NCBI RefSeq assembly: GCF_001570585.1
Contig: NZ_BBXF01000005.1
Span: 372,001 to 436,000 of the forward strand
Source: Herbidospora daliensis
Lineage (GTDB): Bacteria; Actinomycetota; Actinomycetes; Streptosporangiales; Streptosporangiaceae
DNA length: 64,000 nt
Reading direction: 5' to 3'
Shown here: in pieces, positions 50,057 to 58,542 of the stretch
Position numbering within the stretch: the stretch's first letter is position 1
Layout of the letters: every line of letters begins with the position of its first letter
Translations under genes and position numbers: made by a program
Notes under the pieces: model-generated
Database searches by the model: none
What the model was told of the DNA's origin: nothing
What the model saw: only the letters and a program-made list of their open reading frames with translations

Positions 50057-51748
50057 CTACGGCTGAGCCGCCTCCCAGGCCGTCCACAACCCGGCGTACA
50101 CCCCACCGGCGTCGACCAGTTCCTCGTGGGTGCCGGCCTCGATGATCCGGCCGTGCTCCATCACCAAGATCCGGTCGCAGGCCGCCGCCTGGGAAAGACG
50201 GTGCGCGACCACGACCGCGGTGCGCCCCGCGAGGACGGCGTCGGCGGCGCGGTCGAGTTGTCCGGCGTAGGCGGAGCCGGCCTCGGCGGTCGCTTCGTCG
50301 AGGATCACCAGGTCGGCGTCGGTGAGCAGCAGGCGGGCGAGGGCGAGCTGCTGCGCCTGCGCGTCGGTGAGCGGCTGTCCCCCGGCGCCTACCTGGGTGT
50401 CCAGCCGGTCGAGGATCGACGCGGCGCCGGCGGCTTCCAGCGCCGCGAGGAGATCGTGGTCGGTGGCGGCGGGGGCGGCGAGGGTGAGGTTGTCGCGCAG
50501 GCTGCCCGCGAAGACGTGCACCTCCTGGGTGATCATCGCGGTACGGCCGGGGCGGGTCACCGTGCCGGCCTCGGGCAGGTGGGTGCCGGCGACCACGCCG
50601 GCGAGCGTGGTCTTGCCCGCCCCGGACACGCCGACGACGGCCACGTGCTGACCAGATGGGATGTCGAGGGTGACGTCGTCGAGCACCCGCGGCCCCTCGC
50701 CGTACCGGAACGAGATCCCGTCGAGCCGTACTGCCGTGCTCGCGGTCTGCGCGCCCGGCGCGTCGAAGGGGATGGTGATGACGACCCCGATCATGCGGCT
50801 CAGCGACGCGAGGGCCGACTGGAGGGTGTCGACGACCAGCAGCAGCTGGTTGACCGGTCCGAGCAGGCGCAGCACGAGCAGCATCGCGGTGGTGGCGCCG
50901 CCGACGGTCGACGCGCCGTGGTCGACGAGGACGAAGCCGACGACGAGCACGGCGGCCAGGCTCAGGCACTCCCCCAGGTTGAGCCGGCCGTTGAGCATGC
51001 TCAGCACGGTGCGCGCGCGGAGCGACTGCCGCGCGACGCGCCACGAGTCCGTCATCACCGCCCGGTGCCGTCGCTCGGCGAGCCCGAAGCCGAGCACGGT
51101 GGCGTGGCCGCGCTGGGACTCCAGGATCTGCTGGGCACGCGCGCTCATCGCCGTGCGCTCGGCGCGGTAGACCCCCGGTCCGGTGCGCAGGTACCACCGC
51201 ACCGCCAGCACGTACACCGGCAGCACGACGGCGAAGGCGGCCGCGTAGGGCCATTCGAGTGCCGCGAGCCCGCCCAGCGACACGACGATGGTGAAGGCGG
51301 TGACGGTGAGCACCGGGATCACGGCGGGGGCGGCGTCGGCGACCGCGGTGACGTCGTCGCTCGACCGCGAGATCAGGTCGCCGGTGCCGGCGCGTTCGAC
51401 GAGGTGCTGGGGCAGCGTCATCGCGTGGCCCACGAGCCGTTCGCGCAGCGCGGCGAGGACGGCGTGGTAGACGCGGGTGGCCAGCACGATCGTCAGCGCG
51501 GTGCCCGCGCTGCCGAGGACCGCCGCGAGCGCCATGACGACCGTGACCGTCAGCACCGTGGCGAGGTCGGCGGTGCCGGCCTGCACGCGGTCGACGAGGA
51601 ACCCGATCGCCCAGGGCACGACCAGGTCGACGCCGGTGCTGAGAATCCCCAGCACCCCGGTCGCGGCGAGCCGCAGCCGGTACCCGCGGCTGAGCCGCCA
51701 CACCTCCCCGACCGTCTCACGGCCGTTCGCGACCGGCAGCCCGCTCAC
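50057..51748 (-). CDS. ABC transporter, exporter fold, half 2 (intact Walker motifs, degenerate signature)
   Basis: 563 aa, GTG start overlapping half 1. Six-helix type IV (exporter-fold) membrane domain (~20-310), then the ATPase. Walker A GVSGAGKTT and Walker B LVILDEAT with catalytic Glu are intact, but the signature is degenerate (LTDAQAQQLALARLL instead of LSGGQ). The switch His is in VVAHRLSQAA. It complements half 1, so the pair makes one complete ATP site. It is the last gene of the iron operon. Such pairs either export siderophores or, as IrtAB does, import ferric siderophores despite the exporter fold; direction is unresolved. Confidence 0.87.
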   Translation of the reverse strand: MSGLPVANGRETVGEVWRLSRGYRLRLAATGVLGILSTGVDLVVPWAIGFLVDRVQAGTADLATVLTVTVVMALAAVLGSAGTALTIVLATRVYHAVLAALRERLVGHAMTLPQHLVERAGTGDLISRSSDDVTAVADAAPAVIPVLTVTAFTIVVSLGGLAALEWPYAAAFAVVLPVYVLAVRWYLRTGPGVYRAERTAMSARAQQILESQRGHATVLGFGLAERRHRAVMTDSWRVARQSLRARTVLSMLNGRLNLGECLSLAAVLVVGFVLVDHGASTVGGATTAMLLVLRLLGPVNQLLLVVDTLQSALASLSRMIGVVITIPFDAPGAQTASTAVRLDGISFRYGEGPRVLDDVTLDIPSGQHVAVVGVSGAGKTTLAGVVAGTHLPEAGTVTRPGRTAMITQEVHVFAGSLRDNLTLAAPAATDHDLLAALEAAGAASILDRLDTQVGAGGQPLTDAQAQQLALARLLLTDADLVILDEATAEAGSAYAGQLDRAADAVLAGRTAVVVAHRLSQAAACDRILVMEHGRIIEAGTHEELVDAGGVYAGLWTAWEAAQP

Positions 51749-53478
51749 CGGGCCCCCATCGAGTCGGGCAGCTCGACGACGCGGTCGCAGGCGGCGAGCA
51801 GCGCCGGGGCCGAGGCGATCAGCAGGGTCGAGCGGCCCGCCCGGACACCGCGCAACCGGCCGGCGATCGTGTGCTCGGTGACCGAGTCGACGGCGGTGGT
51901 CGGGTCGTGCAGCACGAGCACCGGCGCGTCGCTCGCCAGGGCGCGGGCGAGGGCGACCCGCTGGCGCTGGCCGCCCGAGAGCCGGTTGCCGCCCTCGCCG
52001 ACCGGGGCGTCGAGGTCGGTCGCGAAGTCGTCGCAGGCGGCGGCCCGCACCGCGGCGTCGATCCGCTCGGTCGCGGCCGCGGTCACGGCGAGGTTGTCGC
52101 GGAGGGTGCCGCTGAACAGCGTGGTGCGGTGCGGCGCGACGGTCACCCGGGAGCGGTAGTCGGCCGGGGACAGCTCCCGCGCCGCGATCCCGTCGAGCCG
52201 CGTCTCTACGCCTCCCCCGGCGTGCGGGTCGAGCAGCGCCTCGACGACGCGGGCGGCGGTCGGGTCGTCGGCGCGCACGCCCACGAACTCGCCGGGCCCG
52301 ACCCGGATCCGCGCGCCGGGTCCGGAGACGGTCGGCACGACCACGTCCAGTTCCGGCAGCGCGGCGACCTCCCGCGGGGTCGCGTCATCGGGCCCGGCCG
52401 TCGGTGTGGCACTGTCCCGCAGCAGGTCGAGGACGCGCGCGGACGCGGCGCGGGCGCCGGCGAGGTTGGGGATGGACGTGCTCGCGATCGCCTGGATCTG
52501 CGGCAGCAGCGCCTGGGTGAGGCCGACGGCGGTGATCAGCCCGCCGATGCTGAGCCGGCCGTCCACGGCGAACCAGCCCGCCAGCCCCAGCACCCCGGCG
52601 ACGAAGGTGCCGCTGACCACGCCCGAGCCCACGAGGAACCTGCCCAGCAGGCCCGCGTTGCGCCTCGCGCTGGCGAGGGTCTCCTGGCTGGCCCGCCGGT
52701 ACCGGTCGCCGGCTTCGGCCTCGGCGCGCATCCCCTTGATCACCCGGTAGCCGGCGACCAGGTCGGTGGCCTGTCCGACCGTGGCGGCCAGCAGCTCCTG
52801 GTATTCGCGGGTGTCCCGGGAGAGCCGCTCGCTGAGCAGGCCCATCGTCCAGACCGCGGCGGGCGCCCCGAGCAGCACCACGAGTCCGAGCAGCCAGTGC
52901 GTCGCCAGCAGCGACGCCGCGATGAACACGATGGCCGTGATCCGCGAGACCGGGATGATCGTCAGGATCACCGCGTTCGACAGGCGCGCGACGTCGTTCG
53001 TCATCACCGAGACCACGCGGCCGTCCGGCGCGCGGGCGGCGCCGCCGACCGGGTGCAGCACGCCCGTCGAGAGGGTGGCGCGGAGCCGGTGCTGCACCAC
53101 CTGCACCGCGTAGGCGGTCAGCCGCAGCGAGATCCTGGCCGCCGACGTCAGCGCGGTGTACAGGGCCACCAGCACGCCGATCCACAGGACCAGCTGTCCC
53201 GCGTCTCCGGTCGCCAGGGCCCGGTCGATCGCGAGTCCCATCACCACGGGAACCGCTGACTCGCCCACCTGCCACACGATCGACAACAGCATCGCGGGCA
53301 CGCTGACCCGGCGTACCGAGAAGATCACGCGCAGCAGGAACCGGCCAGAGGTGATCCCCGGGCCTGACGGGAACGGCCGGGCAGCGGGCGGCTCGGCGGG
53401 GTCGAGCAGGAGCACCGGCAGCCGGCGGGTCAGCGGTCCTCGCCCCAGTCCTGCGGGGTCGCGCGCGGCGTTCCTCAT
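51745..53478 (-). CDS. ABC transporter, exporter fold, half 1 (degenerate Walker motifs, intact signature)
   Basis: 577 aa from the ATG at 53478, overlapping the esterase stop (ATGA). Six-helix membrane domain (~50-330) and a C-terminal ATPase. The Walker A region is lost (GVRADDPTAARVV, no GK[ST]), and Walker B reads LVLHDPTTAVD without the catalytic Glu, but the signature RLSGGQRQRVALAR is perfect. It therefore cannot form its own ATP site and must work with half 2. There is no siderophore-reductase domain at the N-terminus, unlike IrtA; that function is a separate gene at the head of the operon. Confidence 0.87.
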   Translation of the reverse strand: MRNAARDPAGLGRGPLTRRLPVLLLDPAEPPAARPFPSGPGITSGRFLLRVIFSVRRVSVPAMLLSIVWQVGESAVPVVMGLAIDRALATGDAGQLVLWIGVLVALYTALTSAARISLRLTAYAVQVVQHRLRATLSTGVLHPVGGAARAPDGRVVSVMTNDVARLSNAVILTIIPVSRITAIVFIAASLLATHWLLGLVVLLGAPAAVWTMGLLSERLSRDTREYQELLAATVGQATDLVAGYRVIKGMRAEAEAGDRYRRASQETLASARRNAGLLGRFLVGSGVVSGTFVAGVLGLAGWFAVDGRLSIGGLITAVGLTQALLPQIQAIASTSIPNLAGARAASARVLDLLRDSATPTAGPDDATPREVAALPELDVVVPTVSGPGARIRVGPGEFVGVRADDPTAARVVEALLDPHAGGGVETRLDGIAARELSPADYRSRVTVAPHRTTLFSGTLRDNLAVTAAATERIDAAVRAAACDDFATDLDAPVGEGGNRLSGGQRQRVALARALASDAPVLVLHDPTTAVDSVTEHTIAGRLRGVRAGRSTLLIASAPALLAACDRVVELPDSMGAR

Positions 53479-54629
53479 GCCTCGCTCCGGAAGCACCAGA
53501 GGAGGGCGTCGGCGAAGAGTCCTCGCCACCACGCGTAGTCGTGTCCGCCGGCGAACTCCCGGTAGAGGGTGTCGTAGCCCTTGGTGGTGAGCACGTGGTC
53601 GAGCCAGCGGCTGTGGGTGCTGGAACCCTCCAGCTCACCGGCATCGTGGAAGACGCGGATCGGCGCCGTTTCGGCGGCCAGGCAGTCGGCGATCAGCGTC
53701 GGCACGGGGGTGCGGCGCAGCAGCTCACCGGCCCCGGTGCCCCACGTGAGGTCGGGGTGGTAGCCGCACGACGGCGACTGGAGGATGGCGTTGCCGAACG
53801 CCGCAGGGTGGTGGAGCGCGGTCCAGCCGGCGCACAGACCGCCGAAGCTCTCCCCGGCCAGCGCGACGTCACCGGGGTTCCGCGAGAGCGGATACCGGTG
53901 GCGCAACCACGGCAGCAGCTCGTGGACGAGCATCCGGGAGAACGCCGGGTTGCAGAGGAGCTCGTGGTCGCGCCGCGCAGCGGGCTGTTCGACGAGGACG
54001 ACCACGCACGGCCGGATCAGCCCGGCCCGGACCAGGGCGTCACGGACACTCGGCGCGCTGTGGCCGGGTGTGCCGTCCAGGTGGATCACGAAGGGCAGCA
54101 CGCTCTGGTCCGGGAACTTCCCCGGGGGCATCGAGACCCAGATGCGGCGTTCGTCGCCCAGGAGTTCGCTCGCCAGTACGGCGGCCTCCACCGCCGGAGC
54201 CGGCCGCGCCTCTGCCTCGTCGAGCCAGGGCAGCGGCGCCGCGTCGGGCAGCACCGCCACCGAGGCCCCGGAGAACCGTTCGACCGAGCACTCCGAGAAC
54301 CTCGGCGGCGGGTTGAACGGGTCGGGAACCTGCCGCCCAGATCGCCGGAACACGTACGAGAAGCGCAGGTCGGAACGCATGCGCAGGGTGAGGACGTGGA
54401 AGGGCGTGCCCGCCACGGGGGTGAACTCCCGGTCGATCGGGTTGAAGCCGATCCGGGGGCCGATCACCACCGAGAGGGTGACCGTCGTGTCGTCGCCCGG
54501 TTCGTCGACGAACGTCACCTCCACCTCGTCGGCGGAAACCCGCTCGACGAGCGGCGCGCCCCGCTGCTCCAGAAGCCGTCGGAACTCCTCCGGGGTCGAC
54601 GGCTTCTCGGCGAACAGGTCATCAAGCAT
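53475..54629 (-). CDS. Fes-like ferric-siderophore esterase
   Basis: 384 aa. An N-terminal enterochelin-esterase beta domain (~1-150; YVFRRSGRQVPDPFNPP) precedes an alpha/beta hydrolase of the esterase D/Fes family (~165-384). The nucleophile is Ser in ALAGESFGGLCAGW, an Asp or Glu lies in RVFHDAGELEG, and the His is in EFAGGHDYAWWRGLF. It hydrolyses the trilactone backbone of catecholate siderophores such as enterobactin in the cytoplasm to release iron. The start overlaps the ATPase gene by eight bases. No siderophore synthesis genes are near, so use of foreign siderophores is plausible. Confidence 0.87.
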   Translation of the reverse strand: MLDDLFAEKPSTPEEFRRLLEQRGAPLVERVSADEVEVTFVDEPGDDTTVTLSVVIGPRIGFNPIDREFTPVAGTPFHVLTLRMRSDLRFSYVFRRSGRQVPDPFNPPPRFSECSVERFSGASVAVLPDAAPLPWLDEAEARPAPAVEAAVLASELLGDERRIWVSMPPGKFPDQSVLPFVIHLDGTPGHSAPSVRDALVRAGLIRPCVVVLVEQPAARRDHELLCNPAFSRMLVHELLPWLRHRYPLSRNPGDVALAGESFGGLCAGWTALHHPAAFGNAILQSPSCGYHPDLTWGTGAGELLRRTPVPTLIADCLAAETAPIRVFHDAGELEGSSTHSRWLDHVLTTKGYDTLYREFAGGHDYAWWRGLFADALLWCFRSEA

Positions 54630-55449
54630 GTGTCGTGCTCTCCCGTCGGGTCCGATCGCGGCCGAGCGGCACCACCTGGGGGCTGCCGGCCACCGGATCG
54701 GGCACCACCAGGCAGCGCAGCCCGAACACCTCCTCGACCAGTTCGGCCGTGACGACCTGGTCGGGGGCGCCCTCGGCGACCACGGCGCCGTCCTTCATGG
54801 CGATCAGGTGGGTGCCGTAGCGGGCGGCGTGGTTCAGGTCGTGCAGGACGGCGACCAGGGTGTGGCCGACCTGGTGCAGGTCGGTGAACAGCTCCATCAG
54901 CTCGATCTGGTGGGTGATGTCGAGGAAGGTGGTCGGTTCGTCGAGCAGCATGATGCCGGTGTGCTGCGCGAGCGCCATCGCCACCCACACCCGCTGGCGC
55001 TGCCCGCCCGACAGCTCGTCGACCAGGCGCCCGGACAGGTCGGTGACCGAGGTCTGGCGCATCGCCCTGAGCACGGCCCGCTCGTCGTCGTCGGTCCACT
55101 GCCGCAGGAACCCCTGGTGCGGGTACCGCCCCCGGGCCACCAGGTCGGCGACGGTGATCCCGTCGGGCGCGATCGAGCTCTGCGGCAGCAGCCCGACCCG
55201 CCGCGCCACCTCTTTGGTCTTGTACGAGTTGATGTCGGCGCCGTCGAGCACGACCTGCCCTGCCGACGGCTTCAGCAGCCGGGCCAGGCCGCGCAGCAGG
55301 GTGGACTTGCCGCACGCGTTCGGGCCGACGATGACCGTGAACGACTCGTCGGGGATCTCCACCGAGAGGTGCTCGGAGATGGTCCGCTTGTCGTAGCCGA
55401 TCGTCGCCGACTCCACCCGCAGGCGCGCGGCGGACGGGGTCGCGCTCAT
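54622..55449 (-). CDS. Ferric-siderophore ABC transporter ATPase (FepC-like)
   Basis: 275 aa from the ATG at 55449, overlapping the permease stop. Walker A GPNACGKST (typical of FepC/FecE), Q-loop LLPQSSIAPDGITVADLVARGRYPH, signature LSGGQRQRVWVAMAL, Walker B IMLLDEPTTFLD, switch His in VLHDLNHAAR. It energises import by the two FecCD-type permeases. Confidence 0.93.
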   Translation of the reverse strand: MSATPSAARLRVESATIGYDKRTISEHLSVEIPDESFTVIVGPNACGKSTLLRGLARLLKPSAGQVVLDGADINSYKTKEVARRVGLLPQSSIAPDGITVADLVARGRYPHQGFLRQWTDDDERAVLRAMRQTSVTDLSGRLVDELSGGQRQRVWVAMALAQHTGIMLLDEPTTFLDITHQIELMELFTDLHQVGHTLVAVLHDLNHAARYGTHLIAMKDGAVVAEGAPDQVVTAELVEEVFGLRCLVVPDPVAGSPQVVPLGRDRTRRESTTHA

Positions 55450-56495
55450 GGGCGTCTCCTGACTTCGGTGAACAGCAGGTAGGCGAGGTAGCCGCCGCCG
55501 AGCACGACGGTGATGACGCCGACCGGCAGCGGGGTGGGGGCGACGTGCTGGGCGAGGTGGTCCGACGCCAGGCACAGCAGCGCGCCGACGAGGGCGGCGG
55601 GGGCGAGGGTGATCCCGGCGGTGCGGGCGAGCCGGCGGGCGATCTGCGGGGCGACCAGCGAGATGAACGCGATCGGCCCCGACGCGGCCGTGACCGTCGC
55701 CGTCAGCGCCACGCCGACCAGGATCAGGCCGAGGCGGACGGGCGCGACCCGTATCCCGTGCGAGGCGGCCGCGTCGTCACCCAGCTCCATCTGCCGCATC
55801 GGCCGGTTCGCCACCCCGGCGAGCAGGAGGAGCACGGCGATGCAGGCGCCGCCGATGACGACCCGGTCCCAGGACACGCCGTTGAGCGACCCGGCGCCCC
55901 ACGCGGCCGCGGACATGGCCTCGTCGAGGTCGGCCTTGATGATCAGCCAGGTGTTGAGCGACTCGAGCATCGCCGAGACGCCGATGCCGACGACGATCAG
56001 CCGGAACCCCTGCACCCCGCGCCGGTGGGCCAGCACGTACACGGCGACGGCGGTGGCCATCCCGCCCAGCAGCGCCCCGCCGACCAACTGTGTGTAGGTG
56101 CCGTCGACGAGCAGGATCACGATCAGCGCGCCGGTGTAGGAGCCCTGCGAGAACCCGATGACGCCGGGTTCGGCCAGCGGGTTGCGCAACAGCGACTGGA
56201 AGATCGCCCCGCTCACCCCCAGCGCCGCGCCGAACACCAGCGCCGCCGCCACCCGGGGCAACCGCCAGTCGACCACGACGTCGTGGACGATGCCCGTCTC
56301 CCGGCCGGTCAGCGCGGAGAGCACCTGCCCGGGGGTGAGCTGGTACGAGCCGGTCATCAGCGCGAGCACCGCCATGCCGGCGATCGCGACCGCGAGCACC
56401 GCGCAGACGACGAGCGGGCGGAACGGGAGCCGTACCGCGATCCGCCCGCGCCGCAGCACCAGCGCCCGCCGTCCGAAGTCCACGTGCGCGCTCAC
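55446..56495 (-). CDS. Ferric-siderophore ABC transporter permease 2 (FecCD family)
   Basis: 349 aa from a GTG overlapping the permease 1 stop (GTGA). About nine to ten helices, with the family landmarks LTGRETGIVHDVVVDWRLPRVAAALVFGAALGVSGAIFQSLLRNPLAEPGVIGFSQG, ASHGIRVAPVRL, SGPIAFISLVAPQIARRL and PLPVGVITVVLGGGYLAYLL. The short cytoplasmic helix with LGDDAAASHGI contacts the ATPase. Confidence 0.92.
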   Translation of the reverse strand: MSAHVDFGRRALVLRRGRIAVRLPFRPLVVCAVLAVAIAGMAVLALMTGSYQLTPGQVLSALTGRETGIVHDVVVDWRLPRVAAALVFGAALGVSGAIFQSLLRNPLAEPGVIGFSQGSYTGALIVILLVDGTYTQLVGGALLGGMATAVAVYVLAHRRGVQGFRLIVVGIGVSAMLESLNTWLIIKADLDEAMSAAAWGAGSLNGVSWDRVVIGGACIAVLLLLAGVANRPMRQMELGDDAAASHGIRVAPVRLGLILVGVALTATVTAASGPIAFISLVAPQIARRLARTAGITLAPAALVGALLCLASDHLAQHVAPTPLPVGVITVVLGGGYLAYLLFTEVRRRP

Positions 56496-57535
56496 AGTCC
56501 GCTCGCCTTCCTCCGCCGCACCAGCGCGACGAGGACGGGCGCGCCGACGAAGGCGGTGACGACGCCCACGGGGATCTCGCTGGGTCTCATCACGACGCGG
56601 CCGAGGATGTCGGAGACCAGCAGCAGGCTCGGGGCGAGCAGGATGCTGTAGGCGAAGATCCAGCGCTGGTCCGGGCCGACGATCCATCGGGCCACGTGCG
56701 GCACCATGAGCCCGACGAACGCGATGGGCCCGGCGATCGCGGTGGCGCCACCGGCCAGGAGGGTGAGCGCGATCACCGCGAGCACGCGGGTGCGCGCCAG
56801 CCCGACCCCCTGGGCGGCCGCCACCTCGTCGCCCAGCGCCAGCGCGTTGAGCGGCCCCGACACCACGAAGGCCAAAATGACCGCCACCGCGAAGAACGGC
56901 AGGATCGGCCACAGGACCTCGAGCGGGCGGCCCACGATCGACCCGGCGTTCCAGTAGCGCATCATGTCGAAGGCGTCCGGGTCGGTCAGCTGGAGCGCCT
57001 CCCTGGCGCCGCCGAGCACGGCGCCGACGCAGACCCCGGCGAGCACCATGACCACCGGCGAGGAGCCCCGCCGGGTCGACCCGAGGGCGAGCACCAGCAG
57101 CGTGACGACCAGCGCGCCCGCGAACGCGAACCACATGTAACCCTGCGCCTCGCGGACGCCGAGCAGCCCCACGGCGACCGTCACCGCGAAGGACGCACCG
57201 GCGTGGACGCCCAGGACGCCCGGATCGGCCAGGGGGTTGCGGGTGAGCGCCTGGATCAACGCGCCCGACAGGCCGAGCGCGACGCCGACGACCAGGCCCA
57301 CGATCGTGCGCGGCAGCCGGAAGTCGCGGACGGCGAACTGGTCGATGCCGTCCGAGGAGCGGACCAGCGCGTCCCACACCGCCGACGGCGCGATCGACGT
57401 CGACCCGATCATGACGCTCAGCACCAGCAGGGCCGCCAGCGCCGCCAGCGCGACGACCAGTCCGAGCAGGCGACGACGCGGTCCGGGCGCCGTCTTGGCG
57501 CCCGGACCGTCCCGCCGCAGGGTGAGGGTTGTCAC
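56492..57535 (-). CDS. Ferric-siderophore ABC transporter permease 1 (FecCD family)
   Basis: 347 aa, GTG overlapping the stop of the binding protein (GTGA). FecCD landmarks: RDFRLPRTIVGLVVGVALGLSGALIQALTRNPLADPGVLGVHAGASF, GDEVAAAQGVGLARTR, AGPIAFVGLMVPHVARWIVGPDQRW and EIPVGVVTAFVGAPVLVALV. About ten helices. It pairs with permease 2. Confidence 0.92.
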   Translation of the reverse strand: MTTLTLRRDGPGAKTAPGPRRRLLGLVVALAALAALLVLSVMIGSTSIAPSAVWDALVRSSDGIDQFAVRDFRLPRTIVGLVVGVALGLSGALIQALTRNPLADPGVLGVHAGASFAVTVAVGLLGVREAQGYMWFAFAGALVVTLLVLALGSTRRGSSPVVMVLAGVCVGAVLGGAREALQLTDPDAFDMMRYWNAGSIVGRPLEVLWPILPFFAVAVILAFVVSGPLNALALGDEVAAAQGVGLARTRVLAVIALTLLAGGATAIAGPIAFVGLMVPHVARWIVGPDQRWIFAYSILLAPSLLLVSDILGRVVMRPSEIPVGVVTAFVGAPVLVALVRRRKASGL

Positions 57536-58542
57536 TTCGCGGCTGGGAGGGTCGCCAGCGCGCTGTCGAGCGAGTCCAGGTAACGGATGACGGGCCCGTA
57601 GGAGTTGTTGCCGGGGCAGAAGAGTCCCAGCGCACGACCGGAGGTCACGGCGGGCAGCGCCTTCCAGGTGTTGGTCTCGGTCACCGGCACGAAGGACGCC
57701 GTCGGCTTGCCCTCGGCGTCGACCGGGTAGGTGATCACGTCGTACGTGGACAGCTCGCCGATCTGCTCGAACGGCAGCGACTCGTAGGCCAGGGGGTCCT
57801 TGCCCTCGGCCGCCTCGGGGAGGTCCAGGCCGATGTCGTCGCGGGCGATCTCGGAGCAGCCGATGTCCGCGATGTAGAAGGTGCCGGGATCGTTCCAGTC
57901 GCCCCGGGAGACGTCGACGAACGAGGTGCCGCCGATGACCTTGCCGTAGGTCGACTGGATCTTGGCGACCTTCTCCGTGAACTCCGCCTTCTGCCGGCTG
58001 AGCGCGTCGGCGACGTCGCCGGCCTCCGCGATGGCGTCGGCGAACGCCTTCCACTCGGTGTCGAGCCCCCAGAGCACGGTCGGGGCGATCGCCTCGAGCC
58101 GCTCGCCGACCTTGTCCCAGTCGCTGGAGTGGAACTGGACCAGGATCAGGTCCGGCTTGAGGGCGGCGAGTTTCTCGAGGTCCACCTCGCCGCCGTTGCT
58201 GCCGACGACCTCGGCCGCCTCGTACACGGCCTTCTGGTCCTGCGGCAGCGCGGCGAGGTCGGAGTCGGACACCTCGGTGACGCCGACGGGCTTGCCGCCC
58301 AGATCGATGAAGGGGAGGTTGGTGTTGCCGATCGTGACGATCCGCTGGGGGTCGGCGGGCACCTCGATGGTGCCGTTCTCCGCCTTGACGCTGCGCGTCC
58401 CGGCGGGCTCGGCGCTCCGGGTCTCGGCGGCCTGGACGCCGGTGCCGTCACCGTCGCCGCCGCAGGCGGTGAGGACGAGCGACGCGCTCATCAGCGCGGC
58501 GGCGAGGGCCGCGCCGCGCCGCATCACGGGGGTGTTGTTCAT
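57532..58542 (-). CDS. Ferric-siderophore-binding lipoprotein (FepB-like)
   Basis: 336 aa. The signal sequence ends in the lipobox LTAC (Cys at ~27). A low-complexity linker precedes the type III binding-protein fold: IEVPADPQRIVTIGNTNLPFIDLGGKPVGV, LEKLAALKPDLILVQF, ERLEAIAPTVLW, a long connecting helix, and SRGDWNDPGTFYIADIG. It captures a ferric siderophore outside the membrane. The start overlaps the fusion gene stop (ATGA). Confidence 0.92.
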   Translation of the reverse strand: MNNTPVMRRGAALAAALMSASLVLTACGGDGDGTGVQAAETRSAEPAGTRSVKAENGTIEVPADPQRIVTIGNTNLPFIDLGGKPVGVTEVSDSDLAALPQDQKAVYEAAEVVGSNGGEVDLEKLAALKPDLILVQFHSSDWDKVGERLEAIAPTVLWGLDTEWKAFADAIAEAGDVADALSRQKAEFTEKVAKIQSTYGKVIGGTSFVDVSRGDWNDPGTFYIADIGCSEIARDDIGLDLPEAAEGKDPLAYESLPFEQIGELSTYDVITYPVDAEGKPTASFVPVTETNTWKALPAVTSGRALGLFCPGNNSYGPVIRYLDSLDSALATLPAAK

